From the NCBI GenBank assembly GCA_020718965.1, contig DYRE01000038.1, forward strand, positions 1-11,969: 11,969 bases of DNA, given 5' to 3'. A program made the position numbers and the translations under genes. The stretch is from Desulfomonile tiedjei (GTDB lineage Bacteria; Desulfobacterota; Desulfomonilia; Desulfomonilales; Desulfomonilaceae). Each line of letters opens with the position of its first letter. Within the stretch, counting starts at the first letter, position 1. The notes under the pieces are model-generated. The model saw only the letters and a program-made list of their open reading frames with translations, was not told where the DNA came from and searched no databases. This document shows, in pieces, positions 1-7,029 of the stretch.

Positions 1-420
1 ACCCGACAGTTGCTGAGGATAGTCATCCACTTTCGAGGCTATATCCAGTTCAGCCAGTAAAGCCTCGAGTCCACTCCCGTTGACTGACTCACCCCTGATT
101 TTTATTCCGAGCTCTACGTTTTGCCTAACCGTTTTCCAGGGAAACAATCCATAGTCCTGAAGGACCAACGCAGCTTCTCTCGGAGGTTTATCCAAACTTC
201 GTCCCTTAAACTTTACCGAACCTGAGGTCGGTTTCTCAAGGCCCGCCAGGACCAGAAGCAACGTGGATTTGCCACAACCGGATGGCCCCACTATGGATAC
301 CGTTTCCGATGTTCCCAGTCGAAAACCTATATCTGAAAGGGCTTGATTCGAACCTGCGTCAGTTACGTACTCTTTACTCACTTTATTCAGGAGAATCAGT
401 TCAGGGCAGTAGTTGGTCAT
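1..420 (-). CDS. ABC transporter ATP-binding protein, nitrate/sulfonate/taurine type (partial, 3' end beyond window)
   Basis: This is the cytoplasmic ATPase of an importer that works with the secreted binding protein encoded just upstream. Only the first 140 codons lie in the window and they are open throughout. The translation shows a Walker A motif GPSGCGKST at residues 45-53, a Q-loop segment LVLQDYGLFPWKTV near residues 85-98 and the start of the ABC signature (QQLSG) at the very edge. The FPWKTV form after the Q-loop is typical of the SsuB/TauB/NrtD branch. The ATG at 420 overlaps the end of the binding-protein gene by 20 bp, which indicates translational coupling; a purine-rich AGGCGG lies 3 bases before it. 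An in-frame ATG at 435 is possible but lacks a ribosome binding site. Walker B and the C-terminal half are off the window, and the substrate cannot be inferred from the ATPase. Confidence 0.93.
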   Translation of the reverse strand, partial: MTNYCPELILLNKVSKEYVTDAGSNQALSDIGFRLGTSETVSIVGPSGCGKSTLLLVLAGLEKPTSGSVKFKGRSLDKPPREAALVLQDYGLFPWKTVRQNVELGIKIRGESVNGSGLEALLAELDIASKVDDYPQQLSG

Positions 421-1354
421 TAACCGCCTGCTCATATTCAATATCTGAATGAATCACTTTCCTCTGATTGAGCCAAGCCAGCACAGTGTTCAGCACTTTT
501 CGATCAGGAGCGGCCAAAGTCGGAAACTTAGGCACGGGATATTTCGATTTGAGTGATTCTGGTAAACGTACTTTGTCCACCATTATATCTCTTACAGAAT
601 CCGGATGTTCGTTGATAAGGTGATTGGCTTCTTCAACCGCAGCTAGGAACCCTCTCACCAGCTCCATGTTTTTATTTACAAATTCTCCCGTGAACACCAA
701 TACGGTTTGACTCTCTCCCAGGCCTGAGTCATCGCCCAGGAGTTTCGCTCCTCTGGAGATCGCCACGGTAACTAGTGGTTCGGGAAGAGCGGCTGCTTCA
801 ATCTGCCCCGTTATAAGTGCCTGAAAACGCAGTCCAATATTTTTCAACTCAATTGTATTTATAGTGTCTTTGGAAACCCCTGCAGCAACATGAAGTTTCT
901 CATTGACAAGATCCACTACTGAATTTGACGATATCGCCACTGGTTTACCTTCCAGTTCCTTAAAAGAACTAACCTTTGATCCTGGTTTGGATAGTACCGC
1001 AAACATCCTGCGATCAAATCGGGTATCGTATGTTTTTGCTACAACAACAATGTCTCGACCGTTTCCCTTTAGAATCATAGGCGTGACCAGATCCGCAAAA
1101 CAGCCTTGAAGGCTTCCTGAAACCAATGCTATATCCTTTTCCGCGGTAGTATTAAAAAGTATGAGTTCAACGTCCACCCCATGCTTTGAAAAAAGTCCCC
1201 TGGATTCAGCAACAAAAAGAGGTAACGCCTGAAGAGCGGGTAAGACTCCAAATTTCACCGTCATTTTGTCCTTGGCCAGAACCCCTGAATAAACGGTCAG
1301 TGAAAACAAACATGCGATCAGAAGAATTTTCTTAAATTTAAGACTAGTTTTCAT
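401..1354 (-). CDS. ABC transporter substrate-binding protein, NMT1/SsuA-like, secreted
   Basis: This is a periplasmic binding protein that would capture a small ligand and hand it to the importer whose ATPase follows. From the ATG at 1354 it has 317 residues. It opens with a Lys-rich n-region, a hydrophobic core at about residues 10-26 and a plausible signal peptidase I site VLA/KD after residue 27. The mature protein begins with the family-typical pattern KFGVLPALQALPLFVAESRG, followed by the usual GLFSKHGVDVEL stretch, then an SFKELEGKPVAIS segment near the lobe boundary. I chose 1354 over the in-frame ATG at 1393 because GGAG sits 8 bases before 1354, the signal peptide then starts correctly, and the longer form would overlap the tetR gene. 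The gap to tetR is 16 bp. The fold class fits sulfonate, nitrate, pyrimidine-precursor and aromatic acid transporters; I cannot name the ligand. Confidence 0.9.
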   Translation of the reverse strand: MKTSLKFKKILLIACLFSLTVYSGVLAKDKMTVKFGVLPALQALPLFVAESRGLFSKHGVDVELILFNTTAEKDIALVSGSLQGCFADLVTPMILKGNGRDIVVVAKTYDTRFDRRMFAVLSKPGSKVSSFKELEGKPVAISSNSVVDLVNEKLHVAAGVSKDTINTIELKNIGLRFQALITGQIEAAALPEPLVTVAISRGAKLLGDDSGLGESQTVLVFTGEFVNKNMELVRGFLAAVEEANHLINEHPDSVRDIMVDKVRLPESLKSKYPVPKFPTLAAPDRKVLNTVLAWLNQRKVIHSDIEYEQAVNDQLLP

Positions 1355-1370
1355 CGTCTGTGCTCCGAAT

Positions 1371-2033
1371 TTACCCACGATTTGAAATCCCATCTCTTAG
1401 AAAATCAATCACAGTCCTCACCCAAATAGTCAAACCTTCCGGGCTTGCCTTGTAGATACCGGAAGATTCTCCTATGAAATCTGAATAATAGGCTCTAAGT
1501 AGTGACTCAAGAAGACTATAAATAATGAAGGATACCTTGTCCGTGCTCAGGTCACGCCTCAATTCGCCTTTTGACATGGCTTCGAGAATCAGCTCTCCCA
1601 GGAAACGCTCAGCATTTCTTCTGAGTTCCATAACCTGTTCGGAACCAAATGGAGCTTCACCAGATTGAAGGAGTTGAAAATATATTCTAGCCATTAGCGG
1701 ATGCTTGTCTATGAAACGGAATCCTGAAAGAATGATTTTTTCTAAACGATCAAAAAAATTCTCTCCCGTCGTCTCATTTCTGACATTCTTCAAATAGTCC
1801 TTTACCAAAACTGCTGAAGCGTTGACTGTGCAGGTGAAAAGCTTTCTCTTTGATGAAAAATACTGAAACAGGCTCCCCTTGCTTATTTCCGCAGTTCTGA
1901 CGATGTTGTTCACAGAGGCTTTTCTGTAGCCCTGTTCAGCAAACTCGGAAATAGCAGACTGAAAAACCTTTTGTCTCTTAACCGGAGTAAGTTTTTGAAA
2001 TATTTGAGTGCCAACGTCGATCATGTAATCCAT
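1371..2033 (-). CDS. TetR/AcrR-family transcriptional regulator
   Basis: This is a DNA-binding repressor, 220 residues, a usual length for the family. The helix-turn-helix occupies roughly residues 19-66. It contains the hallmark AISEFAEQGYRKASVNNIV helix pair and the recognition-helix segment ISKGSLFQYFSSKRKLF (50-66). The remaining helices form a ligand-binding and dimerisation domain with no recognisable specificity; LMARIYFQLLQSGEAPFGS resembles AcrR-like regulators of this group. It is the first gene of a leftward operon with the binding protein and ATPase, so it probably controls its own transporter. A promoter with an overlapping palindrome lies just upstream (2075-2123). The ATG at 2033 has only a distant AAGG (13 bases); the ATG at 2024 has no better site. 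The effector is unknown. Confidence 0.93.
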   Translation of the reverse strand: MDYMIDVGTQIFQKLTPVKRQKVFQSAISEFAEQGYRKASVNNIVRTAEISKGSLFQYFSSKRKLFTCTVNASAVLVKDYLKNVRNETTGENFFDRLEKIILSGFRFIDKHPLMARIYFQLLQSGEAPFGSEQVMELRRNAERFLGELILEAMSKGELRRDLSTDKVSFIIYSLLESLLRAYYSDFIGESSGIYKASPEGLTIWVRTVIDFLRDGISNRG

Positions 2034-2074
2034 GGCTACGAATTAACCTTTTGAATCAGCCCAAGCAAGCCTAG

Positions 2075-2095
2075 GGTCAGGTGACCATGTGGTCA
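2075..2095. promoter_or_regulatory. Candidate TetR operator: GGTCA/TGACCA/TGGTCA inverted half-sites
   Basis: The stretch reads GGTCA, GG, TGACCA, TG, TGGTCA. TGACCA-TG-TGGTCA (2082-2095) is a dyad with 6-bp arms, and GGTCA-GG-TGACC (2075-2086) is a second dyad sharing the middle half-site. On the minus strand it lies immediately after the putative -10 of the tetR promoter, so a bound dimer would cover the transcription start. TetR proteins commonly bind such palindromes next to their own gene. Binding itself is inferred. Confidence 0.5.
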
Positions 2096-2123
2096 TTCTA
2101 TCTTCTATATACCCGGTCTGCAA
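2095..2123 (-). promoter_or_regulatory. Putative sigma70-type promoter of the tetR-transporter operon
   Basis: Read on the minus strand, TTGCAG (2123-2118) is followed after exactly 17 bases by TAGAAT (2100-2095). The -10 matches the consensus at 5 of 6 positions and the -35 at 3 of 6. The start of transcription would fall near 2088, giving a leader of about 55 nt before the ATG at 2033. The palindromic candidate operator begins at the last base of the -10. The weak -35 keeps this a prediction. Confidence 0.45.
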
Positions 2124-2128
2124 CTATT

Positions 2129-2152
2129 TTGGGTTACTCCTTGGGTTACTCC
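2129..2152. repeat. Perfect tandem repeat, 2 x 12 bp (TTGGGTTACTCC)
   Basis: The 12-mer TTGGGTTACTCC occurs twice head to tail with no mismatch, in the gap between the divergent tetR and glucan phosphorylase genes. It lies upstream of the -35 of the tetR promoter and about 105 bp before the phosphorylase start. One helical turn is about 10.5 bp, so the 12-bp period would place two bound proteins on nearly the same face. It may be an activator site or simply a slippage duplication. Confidence 0.85.
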
Positions 2153-2159
2153 AATCAAC

Positions 2160-2188
2160 TTGCACATTGAAACTGTTCCTGATAGAAA
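2160..2188 (+). promoter_or_regulatory. Weak candidate promoter for the glucan phosphorylase gene
   Basis: TTGCAC at 2160-2165 and TAGAAA at 2183-2188 are separated by 17 bases. They match consensus at 3 of 6 and 4 of 6 positions. Transcription would start near 2195, leaving a leader of about 60 nt. The -10 lies inside the 22-bp dyad at 2183-2204. The hexamers are poor, so this is a low-confidence suggestion. Confidence 0.25.
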
Positions 2189-2204
2189 TTTTGGAGAAAT
2201 TCTA
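2183..2204. repeat. 22-bp imperfect dyad upstream of the glucan phosphorylase gene
   Basis: The outer arms are TAGAA and TTCTA (perfect 5-bp complement). Continuing inwards, 8 of the 11 possible pairs in the 22-bp block match. It ends 52 bp before the phosphorylase ATG and overlaps its candidate -10. It could be an operator or a small leader hairpin; nothing further identifies the protein involved. Confidence 0.45.
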
Positions 2205-2256
2205 CTTAAACTCTCTTCTAAAGTAGTCTTTCCTTTATTTGCAAAGAGGTCAAATA

Positions 2257-4818
2257 ATGAAACTTCGTCACTTGGTCGTCCGTGCCGATCTGCCTGATGA
2301 GCTTCAACCGCTCAGAATTATCGCCATGAACATGTGGTTTACATGGAATCCGGAAGCCAACAGACTCTTTCAAGCCCTCGACCCTATCCTTTGGGAGGCT
2401 ACAAATCACAATCCAGTAATGCTACTTTCGAGGTTACAGCCGGATAGAATCCGTGAAATTATGGAAGACAACGCACTAATTGAGCGAGTCCGTCAGATCG
2501 AAAGATCATTCGACAATTATGTGAGCAACATAGAGAATTACTCTTTTAATCTGGAAAGACCCATAGACTATCGGATCGCCTATTTCAGCATGGAGTATGG
2601 AATCGCTGAATGTCTTCCGATTTACTCCGGGGGGCTTGGCGTTTTGGCTGGTGATCACTTAAAGAGCGCGTCTAACCTCTGTTTTCCTCTGATTGGATTG
2701 GGTCTACTTTATCAAAAGGGCTATTTTCGGCAATATCTGAACATAGATGGATGGCAGCAGGAATCATATCCTGACAATGATTTCTACAACATTCCAATTA
2801 CCCCGGTCGGGGATGGGTCTGGCGGACAGTTGTCTTTTGACATCGAATTGGCCGATGTGCCGGTTAAAATTCTAATATGGAAAGTCCAGGTAGGCCGAAT
2901 TCCGCTATATCTTCTTGATTCCTCTCACCCATCAAACCCTGAGGCCGCGAGACGTATAACCGCCGAACTTTATGGCGGAGATCTTGAAATGAGAATTCAA
3001 CAGGAAATAGTCCTGGGAATTGGAGGAGCAAGAGCCCTTTATCTGTTAGGACTGTGGCCATTCGTCTATCATCTGAATGAAGGTCACGCTGCGTTCGCTG
3101 CGTTCGAACGTATCCGCCAGACCATGACAATCTATAAGACATCGTTTGAGGTGGCAATGGAGGCGGTAACGGCGTCTACCGTTTTCACTACCCACACACC
3201 TGTTCCTGCCGGTATCGATCTGTTTTCTCAGGAACTGGTTGAAAAATATTTCAGAAAATATATGGAATCTCTTGGGATGACCGTTAAAGACCTGCTTGGA
3301 CTCGGCTGTGCGAGTCCTGAAGATAAAACGTCCCCTTTCTCCATGGCCGTTCTGGCATTGAGATTGTCTAGAGGTGTAAACGCTGTAAGTAAACTTCATT
3401 GCAATGTATCAAGAAAAATGTGGCGCTCTTTATGGCCATCGATTGACGATGATGACATACCGATTGGCTATGTCACCAATGGCGTTCATATTCCGTCGTA
3501 CCTTTCCAAAGAAATGTCTGACCTCTTCGACAGGTACCTTGGTGAAGGCTGGATAGAAGAACCAGACAACGCCAAAGTGTGGTCCAGGGTCTATAACATC
3601 CCCCATGACCAACTGTGGTCAGTGCACGAAACCCGAAGGGAACGTCTTGTAAATTTCTGTCGCCGTCGACTCATGAAACAGATGGTTTCGGGCGGAGGAT
3701 CCACTATAGATAAAAGACGTGTTAGAGAATATTTGAACCCGGAAGCTATTACTATTGGTTTTTCGAGAAGATTCGCTCCATACAAGAGGGCGGGACTTAT
3801 CTTTTCAGATCTGGAGAGACTCTTCCGAATAATGTCGGACAAAAGAAGACCTGTACAGTTCATTTTCGCCGGGAAAGCCCATCCAAAAGACATGATAGGC
3901 AAGGAAATCATCAAGAAGGTAGTTCACCAATCCAGATCTGAAGGATTTCAGAGAAACATAGTATTTATAGAGGATTACGACATAAATGTCGCTCGTTACC
4001 TCGTTCAGGGCTGTGACCTTTGGTTAAACACCCCTAAAAGACCAAAAGAGGCATGCGGAACTTCAGGAATGAAAGCAGCGGCCAATGGAGTTCTAAACCT
4101 TAGCGTTCTGGATGGATGGTGGCCGGAGGCCTATGACGGCACAAACGGTTGGTCCATAGGTGGAAATGAAAGTTATCCGGATTCGGAAGATGAGGACATT
4201 GTAGACGCGGAACAACTCTACGACAAGCTGGAATATGAGATAATTCCTCTGTTCTTTGATCGTGCGCCGGATGGCTTGCCTCACGGGTGGATTGAAAAAA
4301 TGAAAAATAGTATGGCCAAAATTTCCGGGTACTTCAATTCACACCGCATGATAGAACAGTATATGGAAGAATATTACCTTCAGGCTGGGCTGGCGCACCA
4401 AATTCTTGGTGAAAACAAGCTGACTCGGGCCGCCGAACTCAGCGAATGGAAGCGCAAGATACGTTCACTCTGGAAAGAAATCAACGTCCTGGAAGTTTCT
4501 GTGCCATCATCGGACAGGGTTTCTCTGGGACAAACCCTTCAGGTTACAGCGTCAATTCAGCTCGGTAAACTGGGAAATGAAGAAGTTGTTGTTGATCTGT
4601 GCCATGGGGTATTAGGACAAGATGGAGACTCGGAGAAACTCTTAAACAGGAATATAACGGCAATGGTTAGTGAAGAACAAATCTCTCCCGGGGTATGGCG
4701 TTATAAGGGTAACATTAACTGCGAGGAGACGGGTGTATTTGCTTATAACATCCGGGTGCTTCCTTTCCATCCATATCTGTTCAACCCTCTGTCCATGAAT
4801 TTGGTGGCCTGGGGCTAA
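2257..4818 (+). CDS. Alpha-glucan phosphorylase (GT35, DUF3417-containing type)
   Basis: This enzyme phosphorolyses alpha-1,4-glucan to glucose-1-phosphate in the cytoplasm. It has 853 residues, usual for the long prokaryotic/archaeal-type branch. An N-terminal DUF3417-like region (about 10-105, with MNMWFTWNPEANRLFQALDP) precedes the catalytic domains. Landmarks are FSMEYGIAECLPIYSGGLG (from 110), HLNEGHAAF (272-280), TTHTP (311-315), NGVHIP (408-413), RRFAPYKR (504-511) and the PLP site EACGTSGMKAAANG, where Lys606 is the expected Schiff-base lysine. A roughly 150-residue C-terminal extension follows. I chose the ATG at 2257 because AGAGGT ends 6 bases before it; an in-frame TTG at 2239 lies ahead of that site. 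An aldo/keto reductase gene begins 26 bp after the stop, so the two are probably cotranscribed. The symbol glgP is used loosely for this group, so I leave it blank. Confidence 0.95.
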   Translation: MKLRHLVVRADLPDELQPLRIIAMNMWFTWNPEANRLFQALDPILWEATNHNPVMLLSRLQPDRIREIMEDNALIERVRQIERSFDNYVSNIENYSFNLERPIDYRIAYFSMEYGIAECLPIYSGGLGVLAGDHLKSASNLCFPLIGLGLLYQKGYFRQYLNIDGWQQESYPDNDFYNIPITPVGDGSGGQLSFDIELADVPVKILIWKVQVGRIPLYLLDSSHPSNPEAARRITAELYGGDLEMRIQQEIVLGIGGARALYLLGLWPFVYHLNEGHAAFAAFERIRQTMTIYKTSFEVAMEAVTASTVFTTHTPVPAGIDLFSQELVEKYFRKYMESLGMTVKDLLGLGCASPEDKTSPFSMAVLALRLSRGVNAVSKLHCNVSRKMWRSLWPSIDDDDIPIGYVTNGVHIPSYLSKEMSDLFDRYLGEGWIEEPDNAKVWSRVYNIPHDQLWSVHETRRERLVNFCRRRLMKQMVSGGGSTIDKRRVREYLNPEAITIGFSRRFAPYKRAGLIFSDLERLFRIMSDKRRPVQFIFAGKAHPKDMIGKEIIKKVVHQSRSEGFQRNIVFIEDYDINVARYLVQGCDLWLNTPKRPKEACGTSGMKAAANGVLNLSVLDGWWPEAYDGTNGWSIGGNESYPDSEDEDIVDAEQLYDKLEYEIIPLFFDRAPDGLPHGWIEKMKNSMAKISGYFNSHRMIEQYMEEYYLQAGLAHQILGENKLTRAAELSEWKRKIRSLWKEINVLEVSVPSSDRVSLGQTLQVTASIQLGKLGNEEVVVDLCHGVLGQDGDSEKLLNRNITAMVSEEQISPGVWRYKGNINCEETGVFAYNIRVLPFHPYLFNPLSMNLVAWG

Positions 4819-4844
4819 CGTTAAGAACTGTAGAGAGACATGAC

Positions 4845-5678
4845 ATGAATGTTCCAGCAAGAATCCTTGGAAATACTGGGGTTTCAGTAACATTGATGGG
4901 ATTGGGCGGCGAAGGAATCCTCAGAACTTTTGGCCATGATTCAGAAGCCTATGAATTGATAAACCTGGCAGTTGATCTCGGGATTAATTACTTCGAATCG
5001 GCCAGGGCGTATTCGGGGAGTGAGATTTATTATGGAAACGCTTTACGCGAGAGGAGGAAAGATATCTTCCTTACGAGCAAGTCCCATGCGCGTGACAGGC
5101 AAGGCGCTTTAGAGCACCTGGAACAGACTTTATCCAACATGAAGACAGATCATTTGGATTTGTGGCAGATTCATGACATCCGCACCAAGGACGATGTCGA
5201 CCAAATAATGGGTAAAGGGGGAGCTATAGAAGCTTTTGATCTGGCTCGCAGTAGGGGCATGGCAAGATTCCTGGGTGTAACAGGTCATCACGACCCCTAT
5301 GTGCTCGAACAGATTATAAATCTTTACGACTTCGATACCGTGCTGATACCTGTCAATCCGGCTGAGCCACATTACAAATGCTTCCTGGATCTCATAGCCC
5401 CCGTGGCGAGTAAAAAAAAGATGGGAATTGTAGGAATGAAGGTCTATTTTCGCGGCATGGCTCAAAGAATCCCTGGTTTTCCTGGAATGCTCCCTTTCTT
5501 CAGGTATGCCTTGTCACAGCCTGTATCTTTATGTGTCGTCGGGTGCGATTCAACTCAACAGCTCAGGGAAAATGTTTCGTTCGCGAAGGAATTTGATCAC
5601 ATGTCTGTAGAGGAAAAATTGAGCCTTGAGCAATATGTACAGCCGTTTGCCAGAAGTCTTATGTACTACAAACCTTAA
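4845..5678 (+). CDS. Aldo/keto reductase family protein
   Basis: This is a predicted (beta/alpha)8 NADPH-dependent oxidoreductase of 277 residues. The N-terminal RILGNTGVSVTLMGLGGEG is typical of the family. The catalytic set can be placed as Glu51 (in YFESARAY), Tyr56, Lys79 (in LTSKSH) and His110 (in WQIHDI). The usual first residue is Asp, so Glu51 is a conservative substitution. The C-terminal FRYALSQPVSLCVVGCDS segment matches the late cofactor-binding strand of the group. No cysteine cluster for an iron-sulfur centre follows, unlike the longer ferredoxin-containing relatives. The start at 4845 is preceded by AGAGAG 7 bases upstream. It follows the glucan phosphorylase closely and probably shares its transcript. 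The substrate is not identifiable. Confidence 0.9.
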   Translation: MNVPARILGNTGVSVTLMGLGGEGILRTFGHDSEAYELINLAVDLGINYFESARAYSGSEIYYGNALRERRKDIFLTSKSHARDRQGALEHLEQTLSNMKTDHLDLWQIHDIRTKDDVDQIMGKGGAIEAFDLARSRGMARFLGVTGHHDPYVLEQIINLYDFDTVLIPVNPAEPHYKCFLDLIAPVASKKKMGIVGMKVYFRGMAQRIPGFPGMLPFFRYALSQPVSLCVVGCDSTQQLRENVSFAKEFDHMSVEEKLSLEQYVQPFARSLMYYKP

Positions 5679-5774
5679 CACCAGTGTTTGAGTGAAATGA
5701 ATGGTGTCGTTAATTAATAGTTGTTTTCAACAACATGTTCAAAGAATATAGAAAAATTTGCGGAGTCCCGTCAA

Positions 5775-6935
5775 ATGAGCGCGCTTGAAGGATTGAAAGT
5801 TATTGATCTCAGCAGACTACTTCCTGGACCTTTCTGTTCCACTTTTTTGGGCGATCATGGAGCTGATGTTACGGTGGTTGAAGCGCCCAGGTTCAAAGAC
5901 AGCGATGTCCTCGGGATAGTCCCAATGGTCCGACGAAATAAGCGTCACATGGCTTTGGATCTTTCGGGGGAATCAGGCAAAGAGATATTTTTCAAGCTCG
6001 TCCGGAATAGCGACGTTTTGATTGAAGGATTCAGGCCTGGGGTTGTTGGTAGACTCGGGGTTGATTATGAATCCGTAAGAAAATTTAACGATCGCATTAT
6101 TTATTGCTCTTTGACAGGATATGGGCAGAATGGTCCACTGAAAGACAAGGCGGGGCATGATCTGAACTACATGGCTCTGGCTGGAATGCTTGACCTAATG
6201 AGGGACAGAAACGGAAAACTGACTCAGCCCAACTTTCAGATGGCTGACCTTTCTGGCAGTTTATATGCGGCGTTGGGTATACTCCTGGCCCTTCAATCAA
6301 GGGCCTCAAGCGGAAAGGGTCAGTACATAGATGTTTCTATGACAGATGGGTTGGTTTCATTGCTGGCAGTGCCGCTGTCATTCACATTCGCCGGATCTCA
6401 GTTTCCAGGACGCCCGGATAACAAGAGTCCGGTGGCCTATCCCTGCTACCACAGTTACGAAACTAAGGACGGCCGACACATTTCTGTAGGCCCGTTGGAA
6501 GAGCACCTTTGGAAAAAGCTGTGCGAAAAACTCGGAAAACCAGAGTACTCAGACAAACAGTATGACAAATCATACATCTCAGAAATAACTTTGGGGCTGG
6601 AGGAAATCTTCTCGAGCAGAGATCTGAAGGATTGGCTAGAATTTCTTGAGGGCCCCGACTACTGCGTTTCGCCTGTCAACCACATAGAAGATTTGCCGTA
6701 CGAACCTCAGTTGGTCCACCGCCGGATGATATTGAAAAACTCACAGGGTATACCTGTGCCTGGCTTAACTCCCCAGCTATCTGAAACACCGGCGTCCATA
6801 AGGAAGGAATCATACACATTTGGTGGGGATACGCGACAAATATTGACCGAGCTAGGCCACTCTACCGATGAAATAGTTGAGTTTGAAAAACAGGGAGTGA
6901 CATGGGCGCCAGATGACTCACCGTTTCATGATTGA
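5775..6935 (+). CDS. CaiB/BaiF family protein, alpha-methylacyl-CoA racemase-like
   Basis: This protein has 386 residues, close to the racemases of this family. It starts with the standard SALEGLKVIDLSRLLPGPF. It carries GYGQNGPLKDKAGHDLNYMALAG (His128), FQMADLSGS (Asp158) and VGPLEEHLW (Glu242/243). These correspond, with a constant offset of about two, to the His126, Asp156 and Glu241 known from the mycobacterial alpha-methylacyl-CoA racemase. That favours 2-methylacyl-CoA epimerisation over CoA transfer, in which the aligned Asp alone forms the acyl intermediate. The ATG at 5775 is chosen because CGGAG lies 9 bases before it and the protein then begins as the family does; a TTG at 5721 would add 18 unrelated residues. 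It lies 96 bp after the aldo/keto reductase gene and may belong to the same transcript. A CoA-transferase role remains possible. Confidence 0.88.
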   Translation: MSALEGLKVIDLSRLLPGPFCSTFLGDHGADVTVVEAPRFKDSDVLGIVPMVRRNKRHMALDLSGESGKEIFFKLVRNSDVLIEGFRPGVVGRLGVDYESVRKFNDRIIYCSLTGYGQNGPLKDKAGHDLNYMALAGMLDLMRDRNGKLTQPNFQMADLSGSLYAALGILLALQSRASSGKGQYIDVSMTDGLVSLLAVPLSFTFAGSQFPGRPDNKSPVAYPCYHSYETKDGRHISVGPLEEHLWKKLCEKLGKPEYSDKQYDKSYISEITLGLEEIFSSRDLKDWLEFLEGPDYCVSPVNHIEDLPYEPQLVHRRMILKNSQGIPVPGLTPQLSETPASIRKESYTFGGDTRQILTELGHSTDEIVEFEKQGVTWAPDDSPFHD

Positions 6936-7029
6936 ACTCTTAAAGGGAGTGAAACCAAGCATGCGGTAGCGAATTTCGGCTAGAAAAGTCCGGCCAAGCC
7001 ACCTTTTTGGTGATCTCGTCGCTGGAATG

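Noticed and set aside
1310..1354. Lipobox-like LIAC in the binding-protein leader (Cys15)
   Set aside because: The hydrophobic core before Cys15 is only about five residues and continues well past it; a signal peptidase I site VLA/KD fits better.
1355..1393. Upstream ATG at 1393 giving a 330-residue binding protein
   Set aside because: It would place 13 residues before the signal peptide and overlap tetR; the ATG at 1354 has a GGAG at good distance.
3046..3399. 117-codon open frame on the minus strand inside the glucan phosphorylase gene
   Set aside because: It lies wholly opposite conserved catalytic motifs, has no family-like sequence, and is a shadow of the real gene.
5678..5707. ACACCA/TGGTGT inverted repeat after the aldo/keto reductase gene
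   Set aside because: Six-bp arms with an 18-nt loop and no T run; too weak for a terminator and not placed like an operator.
5721..5774. TTG at 5721 as start of the CaiB-like protein
   Set aside because: The extra 18 residues are unlike the family N-terminus and no ribosome binding site precedes it.
7000..7012. CACC-TTTTT-GGTG hairpin between convergent genes as a bidirectional terminator
   Set aside because: The stem is only 4 bp and no T tract follows on either strand.
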